A DNA stretch of 64,000 nt, taken from Nipponacmea schrenckii. Taxonomy: Eukaryota > Mollusca > Gastropoda > Lottiidae. A program made the translations under genes and the position numbers. Shown piece after piece: positions 14,101-26,300 of the stretch. Under the pieces are notes generated by a model, which ran no database searches, was not told where the DNA came from, and was given only the letters and a program-made list of their open reading frames with translations. Every line of letters starts with the position of its first letter. The stretch's first letter is position 1. Location of the stretch: contig JAUJPP010000006.1 in NCBI GenBank assembly GCA_030562195.1, positions 6,448,001 to 6,512,000 on the forward strand, read 5' to 3'.

Positions 14101-17100
14101 AATTAAAAGTTAAGGTAAATGTATTTTGTCTGATTGGACGATTATTACCATTCGTTTATAATGAATATATATGTTTAACTGTTACTACGCAATTATAAAA
14201 AAAAATTACCTTCAGAGTAAAATAAGTTCTTGTTACATCATTTGAAACTTCTATCAAGAAGTCAGCCATACTTCAAACGATATTTAACATTATAGATTCT
14301 TTCCGGTACTACATCATCTTGTCACCATCAACGCCATCCTTAATTTTACTTTAATCCTCGTAAATCAGGACTTTCTCTGCATTATGTGCTCGTTTAAGAC
14401 GCTATTTATCAATATCAAGATTGGTTTAATCTGATGGATTCGTTTAGATTGTTTGTCGGTAATTTTTTGATCAACAAGCAAGGTCTATGATTTGATTAAT
14501 TTTGTGCTGTAATATATCATTGGGCATGGGTCATGCATCTCTTCTTGTAAGTTTACGTTAAATCTTCAGATATCGCTTCTGTCCCCATGCTATGGTCAAC
14601 TATTTGTTAAAAGTCTTTCCTATAAATTGATGTTATATTATGGCATGCCAAATTTAATTTTTAAGTGTTGCCTGACATTGCGGTATTGTGTATTGGTGTA
14701 AGTGCAGACATGTTTCAACTTTAATGTATTATTTTGTTTGACACTACGAACTTGTCAGGTGACGAATATAATATCTCTGTTTCGACAAATAAGTGGTGGT
14801 GGTCAAGATTGTCTCTGTGGTTATTCCTTAACATACTTTCTCATTCAAGACTCCGGACTCATTGAATTGAAGCTCGTCTACTTGAGTTACTGTGGGTGGT
14901 ATCATTTGCAAGTCGAATCCTGCCTCTAGCTTTGTATATATATAATTCTTTTTTGTTTATATGGCTCCAAGGTTTATCTATATTGATACCCATTTGATCT
15001 ATCCCATTCGGATTTTCAGTTGTATCTAATGTCTCAGTATTGAATTGTCAACTTAATTTTTGTACTTATGTTGCCATGTTAAATAAATGAATTATTTCTT
15101 CCGATTGAAAGGTTTAATTTGTATGTTTATTTAAATATATATTTGAATATGATAACCTTGTATGTAGCTGTAAATGACGGTCGCATACACCAGACAATAG
15201 TTTTAAACAACACCTTCAAGCTATATCTCATTAATCCTTCGACAAATGAGCATTTATGACATAAAAACCATGACAAAACGCTGTTACGTATCAAATCTTC
15301 CCACGGGGATCAGAAAAACTTGTAAACTTGTTGAAAATGTCAGGTACTGTCGGGAGCTGCTATAGGGGAAAGGTAGATGTTAATAACATCCGGTAAATGG
15401 AAGAAGACCTGACCATGTTACTACTGACATCTGTCAATCTGAACATCTTACAAGATGACAAACGAACGGAAAGCTGAACAGACCTTCCTGTCAAATTTGA
15501 TTCACTACTTATCAAAATATGTAATTTGAAATAAAGATAGACAAATTAGTTTATAATATTAAAATATCAATGGTGATTTAAGTGAGTGAAGACGCATTTT
15601 TGGGAATTTTTTTTATAGAAAATAAAAACACTTTTAAGTGATGGAACAGATAATTATTTTTGCATGCGTATAAAATCTTCAAATTTGGATTGATACTTTT
15701 ACAAAAAAACAGATAAGAGAAATGAATATCATTTTTAATTATTCAAAGCTCATTAAGGATAGCAAATCAAATTTTTTCCATGCTTAAAAGACACATTCTG
15801 ACGCGATTTTCTATAACCATTGGTATTATCTTCTAAGTCTAAGAAATAAGAAAAAACTGTTCTGGATTTCGGAAAAGGACAGCAACTCGGATAGACATTT
15901 CCAAAACTCAAACTATTACACCTTTTGACCTTTTATAGACCATTTGAAGTGAGCGAAAACATTGAAAAATATCCACTTCGCAAAACTACCAAATATGGTT
16001 TTATTCTTAAACAAACAGCGCAGACAAAAGACAGCAGAATCTTCGTTACCTTTCTAGAATTATTTTCGATTCCTTGTGCCCATCATCAAAACAAATTTTC
16101 AACGTTTACTTTACTCTGCCGTGCTTCCCACATTAATTCAAGAAGTGAAAATAATAAAATAGTTGTCAGAAAGTTATTTATATAATTTGTAACTTATAAG
16201 ACATTAAAATATATCTCTCGTTTTACATGTTCCAAAACCGACCAAAATATGTTTTTTTAATGTATTAATGTATAAAGTTCATTTCTGTAAATCAAATTTA
16301 AAAAAAGAACGGTATAAAGGAAGGTTCGTTGGCCGCCTTTTAGAAGTTTCGTCTTGAAAGGCAATTCATTTGTTTCTTAAATACATCACTTTGAGATTCT
16401 TAATAATTTCTTTTTCAATAAAAAATCAATCTTAATTGAATATGACATTTTAATTTACACTTATTTGGAATTTCGAACATTATTTCAGATATTTCCAATA
16501 TATAATGTCTTTAAAAAAAAGTGTAGATTTTTAATTCATTTACGAAAACAAAAGTTGACTCAACGCTCCACTAGTAGATTTTTATACAATAACTATTGAA
16601 AACTCAACACTTTTAGAATTGTATTTAGTGTTAATTGTCCATGAAAGTTGCCTTCTATTGTTTCATATTAACTTCTCGATCTATGTCAACAAACATTTTA
16701 TTTCAACTTCTAAAATTTATAGGCATCTAAAGCATTCACATAATTATAATGTAATTAATTTTCAAAGATACTAATAGTTTCTAATGAGATGGAACCGTTT
16801 TTATTATCTCTAATATTTATCTTAATATTCGACTTCTCGATATTCTTATTAATTATATTAAACTGATCATTGTATAGTGAAATACACGGAACAGATTGCA
16901 ACCGATATCACAATACAATTATAAACATCTTTTAAAGGCGTGTGTGTTAGTTTTACGGCTTGTTCCAGTTTGTATTTTCCAAGTAGAGGGGCATTTCTTT
17001 TTTTCAAAATTTTGTAGAAAATCTTTTTGGCACAATAATTAAATTATCTTCGACAATTTCTTCAGCTTCAGTGAAACACTCCGATTATAAAGGATTCAAA

Positions 17101-18690
17101 GTACAAAGTATCTGTGCAAAACCATCAATTTCTTTTAGCTCTGTATTCTAAATCATCACATTGCATCGTCCAGTTATATCACTAGACACAGATGTTTTAG
17201 AACTTTCTTAATTCTAAAATTATAGTATACCTATATTGATACTTCTGTACTTTTCTTGTGGTTGTTATTTGATGCAAGTTGTGGGATTCTTTTCCTTCTT
17301 GGGCCTTTCTGTTTTAAGCTGTGCGTTTAAATAAACCTCGTCGAATTGATATGGAAACTTGAGTAGTTTAATTCCACTGTGTCAGCTAAATTTCACATCG
17401 CTTGGCGCTTCCCTTCTTCAGTAGCAATATCTGGTGCAGAAAGTTAAGACGTAAACTTTCAGTGGAGGACGAAGAGTGTTCAATAAATATTGCTGATACA
17501 GGGCACTGTTGATCCATTCATTTATAGAAAATAAACTTATTCAAGATGCTTTGTCGAGAAAATTGTTTAACATGTATTTCTAATTATTAATTAGTGAAAG
17601 TATTAATTGCTCTTACGTACTTTTATTATACGTGTTTAATAATTGGTGATAAATGAAAGGTTCTGATCGGAAATGTTTTAAGTGGTTTGGGGTTACGGTA
17701 CCTGATAAAATTAACTACCAGTAATTAGGTAGATCAACACAAATCGATTTTTCAAACAAAATCATCGATTTCCTGAAAATAGTCGCTAGTTAATCAATCA
17801 CTATCTAAAACAGGAAGTACAATTCTTCATACATGAAGGTGCAAACAATATAAATGTTCAAAATAAATGACAATTAATGGTGTGTTAATTTTGTAATCAT
17901 TATATATGTAGGTCGAACACAGGTTTTTATTTTGAAATAATAGAAATTATCCTGCGATTTCTATTGCGATGATCTATAGATTCTTTCAAATATTTTATTT
18001 GAATGGGTGGATTTCATGATAATGTTTTAACGATAATGCTAGTTTTTTCTTGGTATTTGGCATCGATAGATTGTTATCCTTTTTCCAACATTTTATCAAT
18101 ATAAGAAATTTATATAATGTATTCGATTTTAATGCAATGGTTTGCTCCATTAGAAGTCATTTTTGGCTTGCCCATAGCAAATTACGATTACTTCAACCCT
18201 TGGGGTTTGAGAAATTCATTTGACTGTTGGAGTTTTTGTGGAGCTGGAAAAAAAATAAAATTATTAAAATATAATATATTGTTTAGCTTTTTGAACATAT
18301 TTCTTTTTGAATGGGTTAAATCATTTCTCTCACGTAACACATTTCTTAGATTTTTATGTTAGATTTACTGTTAACCGTACAGTTTACCTTTGTGTAAATG
18401 GTCCCAGGAAAATGCACACGATTGCGTGATGTGAAAATTGTTTTATAAGATGTACCTGTATTTTAGTAATTTGTTACTTTAGTGTGACGACTGTTTTGAC
18501 AAGAATTCAATAATTCTAACTCTATCATACTCAAAGATCAAAAAGTCGTGAACAAAATGATTTTATTCAGCTTTCCAAGTAGAAAGTTATCAAGTCATCT
18601 TTAATTCCCTTAGGTGTCATTATAAACCACGGATCATTTGAAAATATCGACCCGTTAAAGTAAATATTATACAGAACAGATGCTGGTAGT
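8113..18690. other. Gene-free region
   Basis: About 10.6 kb with no supported exon. The 100-codon frame at 10444-10746 follows an acceptor-like TTTCTTGCAG, but its protein matches no family I know and nothing joins to it. GAAGCACGTG occurs at 11282-11291 and 11479-11488, and a CTCF-like core at 10036-10045. The region may hold distal Irx regulatory DNA. Confidence 0.5.
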
Positions 18691-18714
18691 TCTCGTCAGA
18701 TATGGCACTATTGC

Positions 18715-19110
18715 TCCCATTTTATCATTCTGTTGCTTCCATTTTACTATCCTGCTAACATTTTATTGCTACCATTTATCTATCCTGTTTCTCCCATTAT
18801 ACTCTCCTACTGTTCTCATTTTACCATCCTGTTGCTACTATGTTACCATCCTGTTGTTACTCTTTTACCATCCTGTTGCTACCGTTTTACCATGCTGTTG
18901 TTACCATTCTACCATCCTGTTGCTTTCATTTTACCATCTTGTTAACATTTTACAACCCCGTTGCTTCTAATTTACCGTCCTGTTGCTACGAATTATCAAT
19001 CTTGTTGTTACCCAGTTGTTCCCATGTTTACTTTCTGTTGTTACCATTTTACAACCCTGTTGCTTCCATTTCACCATCCTGTTCTTACCATGTTACTATC
19101 TATATATCCA
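18715..19110. repeat. Minisatellite, 22-bp period
   Basis: Imperfect tandem copies of a unit starting CCATCCTGTTGCTAC and ending TTTTA. The best-kept block is about 18840-18950; copies outside vary in length and sequence. All three + frames are open because the unit has no stop and its period is not a multiple of three; the predicted proteins are artefacts. Confidence 0.85.
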
Positions 19111-19694
19111 GTCGATATATATTTAAAATTGCGCATATGCTTGTGTACTGAAACGTAATATATGATTTATTAAATAATCAATTTTGTAATTTCATCTATA
19201 TTAAAATTGGAATGTCACAACATTGGTTTGAGCATTAAGATGTTGTTAAAAATTTCAGCCAATCGCAATTGTTTGACATTTAAGCTTTCCTAAAAGGAAT
19301 ATAGTAACATTTTTCGGAACGTCCACAAATTCCTTAATGTGTACAATCGAAAGACTGTGAGGTAATTTCGACATTGTGTATAATATAGAATTACAATACA
19401 GCAATACAAAATTCCATTTCCATAATACCTCGAGTAGTTCTTTTGCCAATTGATGCCATATTATATAACTTTGAATATCTTTCATTACTACAGAAAGGTA
19501 TTGCGTGAGATGCATAATATCTGCGACTTTTTTCCGTAAGAAGATGCACCTTGACAAATCATATTATATTCTCAAAAAGGTTTCTTTCAATAATGTGATA
19601 AACTGTGTGATATTGAGAAGCGTTGCGTGGAATATGATGATAATAAATATGAATAAAGCTGGATATAAAGTCCATTAAATTCAGTTCAGTAGTT
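19111..19694. other. Gene-free region upstream of Irx
   Basis: AT-rich sequence between the minisatellite and the candidate TATA box; the minus-strand frame at 19255-19557 has no recognisable protein. Proximal promoter elements could lie here, but none is distinct. Confidence 0.45.
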
Positions 19695-19703
19695 TATAAA
19701 AGG
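19695..19703 (+). promoter_or_regulatory. Candidate TATA box upstream of Irx
   Basis: TATAAAAGG stands 580 bp before the Irx start codon and would place a start site near 19725. In AT-rich DNA such words arise by chance, and no initiator or CpG context supports it. An upstream non-coding exon is equally possible. Confidence 0.3.
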
Positions 19704-19724
19704 CAATTGATAAAAAATAACAGA

Positions 19725-20274
19725 AAAAGTTAAAAACCGGTAAAACATTCTCATATCAAATTAATAATATCAAATGGACAAGCCATAACGTAGTACTTAA
19801 AGCACCTGTCATTCAAATAGAGAAGTAGGCGGAGTTAGAAAGTTGAATCAAGTCAGATTGATTGTAAAGGTTTCTAACTAACTACGTCTAGTAGTTAAAG
19901 ACGGGATGTGTATACACGTTGACTAGGTGAACAACATTATTCTTTATAGTTTAATCCTCGACCAGCATACAATATCTGACCAGGCCAGTGCTTTTAACAG
20001 CGTTTTAAAAATTTTATCATTCAGTTCAATTCAACCTGACTTATCAACTGAAGTAGGCTAGTCGTGTCGAGTCAAGTGGACATTCGGACCTGAGACCTAA
20101 TTCAAGTGACCAGATTGATAAGGAGTGTGTATTGTTTGATTATTTTCGGACTAAACTTGTATAGTGAAAGAGGCGTTATAGCGGGCACCTGTTTTCGATG
20201 CACGTGTTGTAAATTTTGAAGATGGAATGCTGAGGAATTGAATGAATTGGTAGATGAATTAAATATCATTAAAG
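19725..20274 (+). other. Presumed Irx 5' leader with tiny upstream ORFs
   Basis: The last 77 nt before the start codon carry five minimal upstream ORFs: 20198-20212, 20222-20233, 20227-20241, 20242-20253 and 20254-20262. Each is two to four codons plus stop; the second and third overlap, and the last two abut. The final stop (TAA 20260-20262) is in frame with the main ATG. Whether all of this is transcribed depends on the unknown start site. Confidence 0.45.
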
Positions 20275-20325
20275 ATGTCGTTGTATAATTATTCTTCACC
20301 ACCGTCACCAGTTTCTCAATCACAG
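20275..20325 (+). CDS. Irx: Irx coding exon 1 (17-codon start exon)
   Basis: Encodes [17 protein letters not shown] and ends CAG|GTAATT, a good donor, in phase 0. It is too short for an ordinary ORF scan. The call rests on four points: the ATG has A at -3; an in-frame TAA lies at 20260-20262, so no upstream extension is possible in this exon; the sequence resembles the MSYPQ...SAPQ start of vertebrate Irx proteins; and the phase matches exon 2, whose first residues LLMNSS align with the FLMATNS that follows that start in vertebrates. Exon 2 lies 6.1 kb away. Confidence 0.85.
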
Positions 20326-23300
20326 GTAATTAACCTCTAATCACTCAAATTATTCACTATATTTATTCACTATTATTTCATTATAACTTTATTATTATTT
20401 GTATTATGTTTTCTGTTATTTACGTCTAATTAGATTAGCATACCTTATGACAATGAGGTTAAACGCCTCATCAACTCCATGTACCATTTGAAAATTCTAC
20501 CAAAATAGATGTTCCAATCATGAAAGCGACATTGCAGTGTGCAAAACAGTAGAACGTAATTTAATCGTTAATTTTCTTTAATTCAATTTACATTAATACC
20601 TTTTTATACGATAACATAAATCTATGAAACCGGATGTATAATTCTTATCAAGACATTATATGTAATTTTTATTACATGAAATATGCATTCACAACAATGT
20701 CGGCTATTGGTCGAATATTTTCATTCTCTAAAACAAATATTGTGATATTAGTTGAATTTATTTTATTATGAATTATTATATTTGAAGTTTGAAGTTTGGA
20801 TATTCGGAAAATATAGAAATTTAAATGTGTACCATATGCCGTACATATTCGCGCAGACTATCTTGCGAATTTGTCTTATATAAAATTTAAAAATATTTAT
20901 ATATAAGTCCGGGTTTGGTCATGGGTGCTTTCAGAAAGCAAGTACATCCAGTCTTGTACGTCAATACAAGAACCTATACCCCAATATAAAGACAGTGCAC
21001 TTAATACTATATCACCTGAATAAAGTGATTAAGATTTTCTTATCACACCTGGTTTTGATATCAGTAAGACTTTATTTACTTATTTCTCTAATCGTTATTG
21101 ACCAATGTCACCTATATTAATTGATGACTTTAGGCCCTCTTACCCGTACCTGGATATATACTTACATTTCCTCTAAACACTTTACTACTCCAAAACACCT
21201 GACATTGCTCTGAATTCGATGTGCCTATGACCATTTCTGGTCGTTAATTTTGAAATATTTATTCTGTTGTTACTGATAAAAAAAAAACTCTTTATTTTAG
21301 ATCCAATACACAAGGACATGGTCCTGCCTAAATATTCAGCCTATTGGGACAATGCATGATATGGAAAAAAATTTCTTTGTACAATTTGTTTAAAAGTACA
21401 GGACAGATTTATGTTGCTGCGATCAAGTACATGGCCGCAAAATAAATACACCTATACACAAGCACATATGTATGAGATGAACAGACAACAAACTCTTATA
21501 TATATTTCAAATTCAAGTATCTCAATTTCAGTTCCTTGAATTGCAATCAGTCTGATATCAGTCTACTAACGGTTGTGTCACCTGTCATTACATTTCGTGA
21601 AATTTTCAATTTGTAAATAACTTTGTATGTTTTTATATGAAATTATTTCAATTAACCACGATATTTAAATGTAAACAATATTTCAGCTTTAACATTTCAA
21701 CTTTGCAATATTCCATAAGAAACTCCATCAACTCCACGTGGACAATATTACAAATTAAACCACTGCTTTTCATATTAATCACACATAGTTTTCTGTGTAA
21801 ACGATATCATAATCGTTCTGTAAAAACAATATTGCTATACAAATATTAATTCTTGGCAGTCAATCGTTATGCCACGAATCTTTCCAATCAAGTAGTGTTT
21901 GTTTCATTGAAATATTTTGATGTTGATTAAACTTTAAATTCGTAATCGATTTAGATGTGGAGGTATAACCCTATAAATTGTCAATAAAACCATTGAAATT
22001 AGATATCATAAACAGATAATAATTTTAAAAAACACGGTGGTTATATTAAGAATAAAAATATATTCAAACTTGCTCTAAGGAATTCGAGAACTCGAATTTC
22101 AAGAGAACATAATGTTCTATATAAGAAAAGAAAAAGCAACTATGTGCAAGTTTTAAAAAACAAAACTTGTTAGAGAAAATCATGTATCGTGTCTTTAAAT
22201 AGTTTGATCCTGTTTTTTGTATCCATTCTATAAACATTTCGATATTTACAGTAATATCAATATAATCCTGAATTCAAATTTCTTTGAACCCTATCGTTCA
22301 GATGACACTGCGTGTGGACAAATGTATACATTTCAAAAAATTTATGTAAGTTTATTATGAGTGCATAACCAGGTTAAATTTGTGAATGCCAGCAATTATT
22401 TAATGCAGGCCCGAGCATTACTCCTCAAGAATTATTAATATCAAACACAATCGGTCTCTTGTCATTGCTATTCTGGTATGTAAATAACAAAGATCAACTC
22501 AGCACAACTCATTTCAACAAATACGGCTATAAAGTCACAGCATTTCAACCAATTGATCAACTCAATCACTATTCCAATTATTGAAATCTACCAATAATAA
22601 AATTAGTCGCAATTCATGTTATAGATACATTACACCAAAATTTCAAGTTGAGTCGTTAAAATCCAACAATATACATTTCAGTCATATCAATGTAATTAAT
22701 ATTGTGTACAATTCAAGTAATTATTTGACCCAAGCAATGTTACAATTCAGTCATGACAATTCAAGTAATCTGTCTCCACTAATATAACATTTTTTACATG
22801 TAACTTTGAAACTCAACTAATATAACATAGCTCAAGTCATCAAATCAAAACAAACCAGTATTAAAATTCAGGCATTACAATTCAAGTAATAATTGGACTG
22901 AACCAATATTCTAATTCCCTCAAGACAGTTGAAACATTTGTCCAACTCACCCAAAATATAATTTCTATAAGTTTTCATATTTCAATTAAATTAGATTAGA
23001 TTCTACCACGATTACCAAATATTTATCCATGTTACTATATAGTATTTACAATTTCAAACAGGACTAATATTACAATTTCTGTAATTGTTCAAATCAAAGA
23101 ATGTGGTAATTCAGTCTTGGAGTAATTATCAAGCTCAATCAATATAATATTTTAGTCACTACCATTGAAGTATTTATGGAACCAATGAATCCGAGAAACC
23201 GTACCTTTGGCTGTAAATGAAGCAATAGATCTGCAAACGATACAAACGATAAAGTTTAAGTGGGATTGTAACGCTCAGACAATTCGAATGACACAATGAT

Positions 23301-26300
23301 CAACTCTGCAAATGTAAATCTAATTCTTTACATATTTATTAGTTGATCAGTTTCTGTTATTGCGCTTAAAATAACATCTGTTGTTTTAATTATCATGTAT
23401 AATTTCAACTCCCGTAATAAAAAATTATGGTAAATAAATGCAAAATATATAAAATTATATCTCACAAGATTTACAATATTAGTGGAAGAAGCAAAATCTG
23501 TTATCTTCCAGAGTGTCGATTGTCTATACAATAAAAATTCTCCTGAAAAATACCCGAACCAACTAATACTAACTTCGTATTAAAACGAAATGTGCGCAGT
23601 TCTTTACAAAACCTTAAAAACTTATACCTAAGTGTGGTAAACTTATGGTCTTCATCACACATACTTAAATTTGTGAAACAAACCTAACCGTGCATTGTAT
23701 TCAAAGGTAAAGACAGGTATATAATATATGTATATTAACTAAACGAAAAAGATAAATATTTTACGTCAACGCATAATGGGCATACAAGCTTAAGATCATT
23801 TACTTGTACTTTTATGTTGAAGGTGCCATGAAAATTTCAAGGATAGTATCTTGGAACAAGATGAGATATGTCAAATAGTTAAAATACAGTAGATCGTGCA
23901 TTTTTCATCTTTAAGAGGAAATTTACAAGCAATATTCTAATTCTTATTTAAATTTTCATTTAAAATTTTGTTTAAAAAAAGATAGAAAATCTTTGCATAG
24001 ACCTCCGTTGGTCTTATTCTTGGGAATTAGGATGGTTTCATAACATAACTAAATGACCGAAGAGTTCAATAAATTGATACAGAATTGGGAAAGAAGTCGA
24101 CAGAAATTAATCAACTAATTTACCCCCTTTTAACTGAATTACATCCGCTAAATAAAGTCCAATATTTTCACAGGTTTAAATGAAGGCAATTACAGTGATA
24201 TTTCAAGAACTTCTCAGATTACTTTAAGAAAATAAACGACGCCATATCGGTTTTAAATGGATCAATTCAATCTTATAAATATTTTCATTTACTTATCAAA
24301 ATAAAGTCAAACTGAAAATTATTTCTTCTTTGGTATTGAATAACACTATACTAGACTAAATTATCAGAGTTACAAATCATGTTCAAATTTAAAGTTTGTT
24401 TTTATTCACCTCGCTTTTTAGCCTTGATGTTTTTCTACACCAAAATATTTTAATAAACTGAAAATAAGTTCAGTTAATTATGACATGTGAAAAAGTTGAC
24501 GTTTTAAGTGTCTTTAACCTGCAGGTTAATTAATTAATAACTCGTTTAAAAGATTGTTGATATTTATAGAAACCTCTTATTTATTTATCCAAGCATTAGA
24601 TACTTATGCTATTCAAAATAAATCATGGGGCGTTTATATTTTTATGTGCATGTTGATATATTATTGCTAAACCTTTTCACGACTGAAAAGTCACAGAACA
24701 TATTTTCTTTGTGTTAAAATTAACAAAAAAATTTTTTTAAAGGCTATTTTGCAGAAATGAGCTATATGATAGACGAATCGGTATTTATCAACTGGTGAGA
24801 ACGTAGAGAACTCTCGTACAACAAATCTCTAATCTGCGTACAGCCTTCAGTAAGATTATTATGCACTCGGTTTCCTAAAATTCCATTGTTAAGTGTCGCA
24901 AGCGATGTAGCTCTGCTGAAATAAACACTACTAATCTGAAATAATGGTATCTGACTATTTCAGCATCTAACTTGACCATCGGATGCTGTTGTTCATTCTC
25001 TGAATAGCTCTATCAATACTCTCGACTTAAAAACCATCCGAATCTAAATGTTTAATCACATTAAAACAACACTTTGACATTGGTTTATCATTTCATATTT
25101 ACGACAACCACAAGAGAAAATCAATGAAAATATTACGGATTAGATCTAATTTACGGGTAAAATATTGAACGGTGATATTGATTAAATATTGTAAACCGAA
25201 GACTCTTCAATTAAACACAATCTAAACTATTGGCTTTTACCACAATAAAGTAGTTGACATTCTATGAACACTTGTACTAGAGCCAATAAACTTGAAATTT
25301 TAACTTTGCACCAAAAATATATTTGACGGTAAATTATTAAGCTCTGAAACGGTATTATAAAAATGAAATGATCCTTAAATATCATTTCTATGCCGTGACA
25401 ATTTTTATTGGTGTAGCTGTATAAATGGTGTTAGTAGACATAAAAAGGAGAAGAACCGCCATTATACTCATTGTTAAGTGTGTCATAATCATTTTTAAAA
25501 CGATATTAACATTGATGTTAAGGTAATAACTAGAAATTCTACAATCAATCTAAAAATAACTGGTAAATGTAAGTGAAATAAGATGTAATAGAGGTGTAAT
25601 GTCAGTGTTAATCAATAGCCATAATGTTTAACACAAGAAAAAGTCTCTTTCTACACTTTTATGGAGGAAACATTACTTTTAAAACATAAGATTAGAGACT
25701 TCAGTAAATAAAACTTCACATACACAATTCTAGAGTATAATTATATTGACGCCTTTCTTTTAATAAGAAAAAATTCTAGACAACATTTTGTTTTAAGGGA
25801 CTTATATAAACAAATATTTTTAGTCTTTTGTTGAAATGAAATACTTTTAGAATATAATATAAAAGTAATCAATTTATCAACAAGCTGTTCATTTGATGTG
25901 CTTGTACCAAGCTTTATATGCTCTGTATTTTGATGAAAATATTTTCCATTTTTAAGTAGTTATGAGTTGCTACTGTAGAGTAGAAATAGTAGAAATATTT
26001 CCAATTTAGCACTATTTGTAAAACATATGCTAAAATAATCAAATATAATTTAAGTAGAATAAGTCTTTGTTTATCTCGACCATCTTTTAGGTATCATTGA
26101 GGTTATCTGCCCTTTATCTCTTTTATTCTCATTTGGTTACAAGTAGCATCTGGATATTAAACATGATTTATCTTAGATACAAGTTTTTACAACTTTTAAG
26201 ATCTGAACTCAAGTGGCATTTGGAAACAATATAAACCACCCATTATTTTATACAGTATTGGGACAGAACTGAATAAAATAAATTAGATTATAGTTTTTTG

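Noticed and set aside
18680..19158. Four overlapping open frames of 65-103 codons rich in Leu, Tyr, Cys and Pro
   Set aside because: All are readings of the 22-bp minisatellite in different frames.
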